This document shows, piece after piece, positions 59,254 to 64,000 of a stretch of DNA of 64,000 nucleotides. The position numbers and the translations under genes are program-made. This stretch comes from Eubacteriales bacterium. Lineage in GTDB: Bacteria > Bacillota > Clostridia > Lachnospirales > Lachnospiraceae. The notes below the pieces were generated by a model that did not search any database, was not told where the DNA came from, and saw only the letters and a list, made by a program, of their open reading frames with translations. The stretch spans positions 124,001-188,000 of the forward strand of contig JAUNGM010000001.1 in the NCBI GenBank assembly GCA_030524545.1. Direction: 5' to 3'. Each line of letters opens with the position of its first letter. Within the stretch, counting starts at the first letter, position 1.

Positions 59254-61041
59254 TTATCCGATGGGTTCAAAGTCTGCAACGCCGTGCTTGCAAAGCGGGC
59301 AGATGTAATCATCCGGAAGCTCGTCGCCTTCATAGATGAATCCGCATACCTTGCAGACAAAGCCTTTCTTGCCTTCTGTCTGAGGCTTTGGTTTTACGTT
59401 GTTCTGATAATAGGTATAGGTCATGGTCTCCACGTTAGAAATCACGCGTGCCTCTTCAATAGTGCATACAAACAGTCCGTGGGTGTCAAAATCGATGCAC
59501 TGCTCTACCTTCAGAGACATGAAGGAGTTGATGTATCTCGGCAGGAATGCCAGTCCATTGTCTGAACGCAGAGGAGTCAGTCCTTCAAATTTATCTGCAG
59601 TTCTTCCGCTCTGGAATCCGAATCTTTCAAATACACTGAACGGTGCGTCCGTAGACAGGCAGTTTACATTCATGATGCCGGTCTGCTTGATCACATGATA
59701 GGAGTAGTTTGCTTTATTAATGGCAACTGCAACACGATTCGGAGTATTGGTAAGCTGTGTAACCGTATTTACGATCAGTCCGTTGTCTTTCTTTCCGTCA
59801 TTGGAGGTTACCACATAAAGTCCGTATCCGATGTTAAACAGTGCCGTCAGGTCATTCTTATCAGCCTGTTCGCTCTGTGCTACATAGTCGCGGCAGAGTT
59901 CCTCTGCAAGAGCATCGATCTGTGCATTGCTTTCTTCGCTTAATGCGGATTTGATATGAACAGTGGTATCTGTAAAGGTTAGCTTCTTGGAGCCTTCAAA
60001 CATCTGCTTCATGATCTTGGCAGCAAGAGGTGCCCATGTACCGTTTTCTACCAGGGCGATAGTTCTGTTCTGATAGTTTCTCTCTGTCAGGTGATGGATA
60101 AATTCCTTCATAAACGGGAAGATATCTGCATTGTAGGTGGTAGTTGCCAGTACCAGCTTGCTGTAGCGGAACGCATCGCTTACTGCTTCTGCCATGTCGC
60201 AGCGTGCAAGGTCAAATACCTTCACTGTCGGGCAGCCTTTGGCACGAAGCTTGTCAGCAAGGCTCTCTGCTGCCTGTCTGGTATGTCCGTATACAGATGT
60301 ATAAGCCACGACAATACCTTCGCTCTCTACAGAGTAGGAAGACCAGGTATTATAAAGGTTCAGATAGTATCCGAGATTCTCTTTCAGTACAGGTCCGTGA
60401 AGCGGGCAGATTGTCTGGATGTCAAGACCTGCGGCCTTTTTCAGAAGGTTCTGTACCTGAACGCCGTATTTGCCTACGATTCCAATGAAGTAGCGGCGTG
60501 CTTCATCTGCCCATTCTTCTTCTCTGTCAAGAGCGCCGAATTTGCCGAAACCGTCAGCAGAGAACAGTACCTTGTCACAGGTATCATAAGTTACAATAAC
60601 TTCCGGCCAGTGAACCATCGGTGCTGCTACAAAGGCAAGGGTATGTTTGCCAAGGGAAAGAGTATCTCCCTCTTTTACAACGATCTGCCTGTCTGCAAAG
60701 TCTGTTCCGAAGAACTGATTCATCATGGTAAAGGCTTTCGCAGAGGAAACGATGGTGGTCTCTGTAAAAACCTGCATAAAATTCGCAATATTCGCGGAAT
60801 GATCCGGCTCCATGTGCTGTATGATCAGATAATCCGGCTGTCTGGAACCAAGAACTGCCTGGATATTATCCAGCCATTCATGGGTAAAACGGGCATCTAC
60901 CGTATCCATGACTGCAACTTTTTCATCCAGAATTACGTAGGAATTGTATGCCATGCCGTTCTTAACAACATACTGTCCTTCAAACAGATCGACATCATGG
61001 TCATTCACGCCCACATACTTAATATCATTCGTAATCTCCAT
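59254..61041 (-). CDS. Flavodiiron protein fused to flavin reductase and rubredoxin
   Basis: A 595-residue four-part protein for oxygen or nitric oxide removal. The metallo-beta-lactamase-like di-iron domain (about 1-250) has HMEPDHSAN (His76, Glu78, Asp80, His81), MVHWPEV, SADGFGKFG and CPLHGPV. The flavodoxin domain (about 250-390) has AYTSVYGHTRQ. A flavin reductase-like FMN domain spans about 400-540. The C-terminal rubredoxin has CKVCGFIYEG and CPLCKHG. The rubredoxin and reductase modules should let electrons from NAD(P)H pass within one chain, as in class C/D flavodiiron proteins. It is cytoplasmic and suits an obligate anaerobe. The ATG at 61041 is favoured, with AAAGGAG 9 bases upstream. 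A TATAAT lies at 61095-61100. Confidence 0.93.
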   Translation of the reverse strand: MEITNDIKYVGVNDHDVDLFEGQYVVKNGMAYNSYVILDEKVAVMDTVDARFTHEWLDNIQAVLGSRQPDYLIIQHMEPDHSANIANFMQVFTETTIVSSAKAFTMMNQFFGTDFADRQIVVKEGDTLSLGKHTLAFVAAPMVHWPEVIVTYDTCDKVLFSADGFGKFGALDREEEWADEARRYFIGIVGKYGVQVQNLLKKAAGLDIQTICPLHGPVLKENLGYYLNLYNTWSSYSVESEGIVVAYTSVYGHTRQAAESLADKLRAKGCPTVKVFDLARCDMAEAVSDAFRYSKLVLATTTYNADIFPFMKEFIHHLTERNYQNRTIALVENGTWAPLAAKIMKQMFEGSKKLTFTDTTVHIKSALSEESNAQIDALAEELCRDYVAQSEQADKNDLTALFNIGYGLYVVTSNDGKKDNGLIVNTVTQLTNTPNRVAVAINKANYSYHVIKQTGIMNVNCLSTDAPFSVFERFGFQSGRTADKFEGLTPLRSDNGLAFLPRYINSFMSLKVEQCIDFDTHGLFVCTIEEARVISNVETMTYTYYQNNVKPKPQTEGKKGFVCKVCGFIYEGDELPDDYICPLCKHGVADFEPIG

Positions 61042-61094
61042 TTTATCCATCTCCTTTATTGTTCTATTTTTATAATCGTTTTTTCAGCGCATCT

Positions 61095-61100
61095 ATTATA
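61095..61100 (-). promoter_or_regulatory. -10 box of the flavodiiron gene
   Basis: Minus strand TATAAT, 54 bases before the start. The -35 region is weak (TAGGTT at 17 bases), fitting a regulated promoter. Three direct repeats lie upstream (61152-61183). Confidence 0.5.
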
Positions 61101-61151
61101 TCATACTTTTTTCTAATAACCTAGCATTTTATGATCAAATTCGTAAGAATA

Positions 61152-61183
61152 TTATTCGTTCGTTATTCGTTATATTATTCGTT
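61152..61183. repeat. Three direct repeats TTATTCGTT with an adjoining palindrome
   Basis: TTATTCGTT occurs at 61152-61160, 61163-61171 and 61175-61183, with starts 11 and 12 bases apart, close to one helical turn. The third merges into TTCGTTACTG, which pairs with CAGTAACGAA at 61201-61210. They lie about 55-90 bases upstream of the flavodiiron -10 box and could be binding sites for a redox or oxygen-stress regulator. Confidence 0.55.
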
Positions 61184-61263
61184 ACTGTGCACTCCGTTCT
61201 CAGTAACGAAGCCAAAGTTCATTCCAGATTGCCTTCGGCATAACCAGTCACGTTCCGCTTCTG

Positions 61264-61881
61264 TTACGGCCTGATAATAAGACCGGCATTGGTCATTTTT
61301 TCTGTGATCACATACATGTTGGTAACGCTTCCTACTTTCAGCTTATCAGCCAAACCATAATGATTGAGACAGGTTCCGCAGGTGAGGATTTCCACGCCCT
61401 GAGCTTCCATGGATTTCAGGTCCTCCAGTGTGGGCGCTTCCTCACAGGTCAGCCTTGCACCGCCGTTATAAAACAAAATGGTAGAGGGAAGTTCTTCCTG
61501 CTGGGTCAGCGCATAAATAAATCCCTTCATCAGAACTGCTCCCAGAGTATCGTCCCCGGTACCCATACAATCCGAAGAAATGACTACTACTTTGTTCTGC
61601 CTTCTGGCATCCGGAATGCAGGAGGCCTCTGTTTCTCCCGTATTCTCTGTAAGTTCCGGCAATTCGCCCACAGACATGACCACCCGGTACTTCTTCTCTT
61701 CTATTTTTTCGGATTTTACCTGGTAATTTCTCTGCTTTGCCAGCCTTGTCAGATTCTGCACCGCAATTTCATTATCTACCAGAACCTCCACATCCTCCGG
61801 TGCCTTCATTTCTTTGATGGCCTGAATGGTTTTCACTACAGGGATGGGGCAGGCATCTCCTATGGCATTTACTTTGATCAT
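61264..61881 (-). CDS. yedF: Sulfurtransferase-like selenium metabolism protein YedF
   Basis: A 205-residue two-domain protein. An N-terminal TusA-like domain (about 1-75) has the CPxP motif in DACPIPVVKT, and a C-terminal DsrE-like domain has ISSDCMGTGDD, YNGGARLTCE and EILTCGTCLNHYG, rich in cysteine. The family is tied to selenium or sulfur transfer in anaerobes. The ATG at 61881 has GGAAAAAATGCT upstream and gives the family length. It follows the iron-sulfur aldo/keto reductase gene by 49 bases and probably shares its message. Confidence 0.9.
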   Translation of the reverse strand: MIKVNAIGDACPIPVVKTIQAIKEMKAPEDVEVLVDNEIAVQNLTRLAKQRNYQVKSEKIEEKKYRVVMSVGELPELTENTGETEASCIPDARRQNKVVVISSDCMGTGDDTLGAVLMKGFIYALTQQEELPSTILFYNGGARLTCEEAPTLEDLKSMEAQGVEILTCGTCLNHYGLADKLKVGSVTNMYVITEKMTNAGLIIRP

Positions 61882-61930
61882 AGCATTTTTTCCTTTCTGA
61901 TTCCTCTTCCTCATTCATAAGATGTTCTCA

Positions 61931-63052
61931 TTACTTTTCTGTTTCAAATATTTCAGCAACTTCCTTCAGATACTCCCGGATCTTCAGATGCTGCGGACAG
62001 GCCTTCTCGCATTTTCCGCACTCGATACAGTCGGATGCTTTGCCCTTATTCTTCGTATGTACACCATAGTAAAAATTACTGTTATGAGTTTTATACTGCT
62101 TTTTTGTATTATAGCAGGCAAACAGATCCGGAATGGAAATATGCTGCGGGCAGCCGTCAATACAGTAGCGGCAGGCCGTACATGCAATGACATCCTGGCT
62201 TCTCATGATCTCACGTACTTTCGTTACTGCCTCATGCTCACGGTCTGTAAGAGGAACGAATTCCTTCATATAGCTGATATTATCATTCATCATTCCCATA
62301 TCCCCCATGCCGGACAGAACCATAAATACCTGTGGGAAAGATGCGCAGAAGCGAATGGCATAGCTTGCATTGCTTCCGCCGTGAAGCTCATCCAGTATCT
62401 GCTGCGCAGGCTCCAGAAGATTTACCAGCGCTCCTCCCTTCACAGGCTCCATCACGATCACCGGTTTCCCATGCTTTTCACAAACCTGGTAGCACTTATA
62501 GCTTTCGATTCCCGGATCGTCAAAGTCAATATAATTAAACTGAAGCTGAACTGCTTCCAGCTCCGGATGATCCGTCAGGATCTGATCCAGCACTTCTGCT
62601 TTGTCGTGGAAAGACATGCCCACATGACGGATCTTTCCTTCTGCCTTCAGCTCCTGTGCAATTTCGAATGCACGGCATTTCCGGTATTTCGGATAAGAAT
62701 CTTTTGTGATCGCGTGCATCAGATAAAAATCGAAATACTCCACTCCGCAGGCTTTCAGCTGGCTTTCAAAAAACGGGCGGATATCCTCCTCCGTCTTGAA
62801 AAAGTCATTGGAAAGCTTGTCCGTCAGAATAAACTGTTCACGGGAATAACGGCTTGTAAGACATTCCCGAAGGGCAGGCTCGCTTTTCCCTTCCAGATAG
62901 CCGTGAGCCGTATCGAAATAGTTAAATCCATTTTCAATAAATGCATCCACCATCTTCGTGAATTCTGCGTAATCCACTTCTCCGTCCTTCATGGGAAGAC
63001 GCATACATCCAAATCCGAAATTCTTCTTTACTTCTGAAAAAACACCTGTCAT
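61931..63052 (-). CDS. Aldo/keto reductase with C-terminal 4Fe-4S ferredoxin domain
   Basis: A 373-residue protein. The aldo/keto reductase barrel (about 1-270) has FGFGCMRLP, the catalytic Asp47 and Tyr52 (YFDTAHGY), Lys in LTDKLS, and His in YLMHA. The C-terminal part carries two cysteine sets, CTACRYCIDGCP and CIECGKCEKACP, so two 4Fe-4S clusters are expected. This class is common in Clostridia and may pass electrons between ferredoxin and carbonyl substrates. The natural substrate is unknown. AGGAGG precedes the ATG at 63052. It is first in a unit with yedF. Confidence 0.92.
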   Translation of the reverse strand: MTGVFSEVKKNFGFGCMRLPMKDGEVDYAEFTKMVDAFIENGFNYFDTAHGYLEGKSEPALRECLTSRYSREQFILTDKLSNDFFKTEEDIRPFFESQLKACGVEYFDFYLMHAITKDSYPKYRKCRAFEIAQELKAEGKIRHVGMSFHDKAEVLDQILTDHPELEAVQLQFNYIDFDDPGIESYKCYQVCEKHGKPVIVMEPVKGGALVNLLEPAQQILDELHGGSNASYAIRFCASFPQVFMVLSGMGDMGMMNDNISYMKEFVPLTDREHEAVTKVREIMRSQDVIACTACRYCIDGCPQHISIPDLFACYNTKKQYKTHNSNFYYGVHTKNKGKASDCIECGKCEKACPQHLKIREYLKEVAEIFETEK

Positions 63053-63070
63053 GTTTACCTCCTGATTCTT

Positions 63071-63086
63071 CACAACGTCAATTGTG
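63071..63086. promoter_or_regulatory. Possible operator: CACAA-N6-TTGTG
   Basis: A perfect 5-bp inverted repeat just upstream of the aldo/keto reductase ribosome site. Its size and place suit a regulator site, but no factor can be named. Confidence 0.3.
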
Positions 63087-63105
63087 TCTGATATGATTAC
63101 TTTAT

Positions 63106-63133
63106 GCAGAATCCGTCAGAGTCCGGATTCTGC
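63106..63133 (-). terminator. Hairpin after the pepF gene
   Basis: GCAGAATCCG pairs with CGGATTCTGC over an 8-base loop, 15 bases past the stop. The following tract is only AT-rich, so termination strength is uncertain. Confidence 0.55.
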
Positions 63134-63147
63134 AGCGTCATTTGTAC

Positions 63148-64000
63148 TCATGATACCACACTCTGTTCCAGCTTTCCAAGATATTCTTCAAATACTGCAA
63201 GAGCCTCTGTTACCGGCTTCGTGGAAGACATATCCACGTCACATAGTTTCAGGAGGTCGATGGGATCCATGGAACTTCCGCCGCTTAAGAACTTCTTGTA
63301 CTTTTCCACGATTCCCGGCTCCCCGCTTAAAATCCTGCTGCTGATAGCAATGGCCGCAGCAAATCCGGTAGCATACTGGTACACATAAAACGGCGTATAG
63401 AAATGCGGGATACGTGCCCATTCCAATGCGATTTCCGGATCAGATACCATATCTGTTCCATAGTATTTTTTATTCAGGTTCAGATAGGTTTCATTGATCT
63501 GCTCTGCGGTCATCATGCCGCCTCTTTCCACCACGCCGTGAGTGATCATTTCAAACTCCGCAAACATCGTCTGACGGAACATGGTTCCTTTAAACTTATC
63601 CAGAAAATAATTGATCAGATAACGTTTTTCTTTCTCGTCTTCTGTCCTGTTCATCAGGTCATGGATCAGCAGTGCCTCATTACAGGTAGATGCCACCTCT
63701 GCCACAAAGATCCGGTATCCCGCATACAGGTACGGCTGTGCATGATCGGAATGCCAGGAATGAAGGGCATGTCCCATCTCATGAGCAAGGGTAAATACGT
63801 CATTTAAAGAGCCGTGGAAGTTCAGGAGCACATAGGGATGCGTCCCGTAAGCGCCCCAGGAATAAGCCCCTGTACGCTTTCCTGTGTTTTCGTAAACATC
63901 GATCCAGCGGTTGTCAAATCCCTCCTGAAGCAATGCCAGATAATCCTCGCCCAAGGGTGCCAGACCGCGCTTTACAATTTCTTTTGCTTCTTCAAACGTA
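63148..64000 (-). CDS. pepF: Oligoendopeptidase F (M3B), C-terminal part
   Basis: The last 283 residues of a zinc peptidase; the 5' part is cut by the window edge. The zinc motif HEMGHALHSWHS is present, with FVAEVASTCNEA, which supplies the third zinc ligand, and the C-terminal HFYTPFYVYQYATGFAAA segment typical of PepF. The frame is open to base 64000. PepF degrades peptides of about 7-17 residues in the cytoplasm. A TTG at 63954 is internal and is not the true start. The full protein would be about 600 residues. Confidence 0.93.
   Translation of the reverse strand, partial: TFEEAKEIVKRGLAPLGEDYLALLQEGFDNRWIDVYENTGKRTGAYSWGAYGTHPYVLLNFHGSLNDVFTLAHEMGHALHSWHSDHAQPYLYAGYRIFVAEVASTCNEALLIHDLMNRTEDEKEKRYLINYFLDKFKGTMFRQTMFAEFEMITHGVVERGGMMTAEQINETYLNLNKKYYGTDMVSDPEIALEWARIPHFYTPFYVYQYATGFAAAIAISSRILSGEPGIVEKYKKFLSGGSSMDPIDLLKLCDVDMSSTKPVTEALAVFEEYLGKLEQSVVS

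Noticed and set aside
1-64000. CRISPR arrays, insertion sequences, phage genes, rRNA or tRNA genes
   Set aside because: None was seen on reading both strands; no repeat-spacer pattern, transposase or integrase motif, or cloverleaf was found.

Overview
The window looks like chromosomal DNA of an anaerobic, low-to-mid GC Clostridia, most likely a gut Lachnospiraceae (Blautia/Dorea-like). The clues are pyruvate formate-lyase with its activase, pyruvate phosphate dikinase, a flavodiiron-rubredoxin oxygen scavenger, YesMN-type sugar regulation, Firmicute-type promoters and AGGAGG ribosome binding sites, and no respiratory genes. No rRNA, tRNA, CRISPR array, transposase or phage gene was seen. Almost everything is on the minus strand; only tyrA-aroA, D-lactate dehydrogenase and one pseudogene are on the plus strand.

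Region 1 (1-10.6 kb) is a minus-strand gene train. It begins with a LytTR response regulator and an AgrC-like GHKL kinase. An unusual trio follows: a MotA/ExbB/ZorA-like channel protein fused to a degenerate EAL domain, a MotB-like transmembrane plug carrying a surface stalk of SpaA/CnaB-like domains instead of an OmpA domain, and a Wzz-BY-kinase fusion. Then come a VanZ-like protein, a heptose kinase, a sedoheptulose-7-phosphate isomerase, a WecG/TagA glycosyltransferase and a truncated sugar-nucleotide transferase. It reads as a surface-glycan locus (GDP-heptose type) with an attached ion-driven, c-di-GMP-linked envelope machine. This is the strongest candidate for an undescribed system.

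Region 2 (10.8-31 kb) is central metabolism and signalling. It holds a pyruvate formate-lyase naturally split into a catalytic chain and a separate glycyl-radical subunit, with its activase; an EF-G paralogue; tyrA-aroA; an orphan barstar; and D-lactate dehydrogenase. It also holds a three-gene phosphorelay (REC-HD-GYP-GGDEF, Hpt, hybrid kinase), ppdK, an RluA pseudouridine synthase and an alanine/sodium symporter.

Region 3 (31.3-49.7 kb) is a Gram-positive polysaccharide utilisation locus on one strand. It has GH43, a trehalase/GH63-like enzyme, GH78 rhamnosidase, GH127 arabinofuranosidase and a DUF4038/DUF5605 (apiosidase-like) hydrolase, a CUT1 ABC importer and a YesMN two-component system. 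In its middle sit a BKACE enzyme, a DUF1537 acid-sugar kinase and an Asp/Glu-racemase-like protein. The hydrolases have no signal peptides, so oligosaccharides are probably imported and then cut in the cytoplasm. The acid-sugar genes suggest that at least one released sugar is catabolised through an unusual acid.

Region 4 (49.8-64 kb) has a patatin-like lipase, larB-larC for the nickel-pincer cofactor, a decayed GGDEF-GAF-GGDEF pseudogene, a DUF445 membrane protein, a secreted acidic protein, a cytidylate-kinase-like protein with an ArsB/NhaD-type permease, a flavodiiron-flavin reductase-rubredoxin fusion, yedF, an iron-sulfur aldo/keto reductase, and the C-terminal part of oligoendopeptidase F cut by the window edge.
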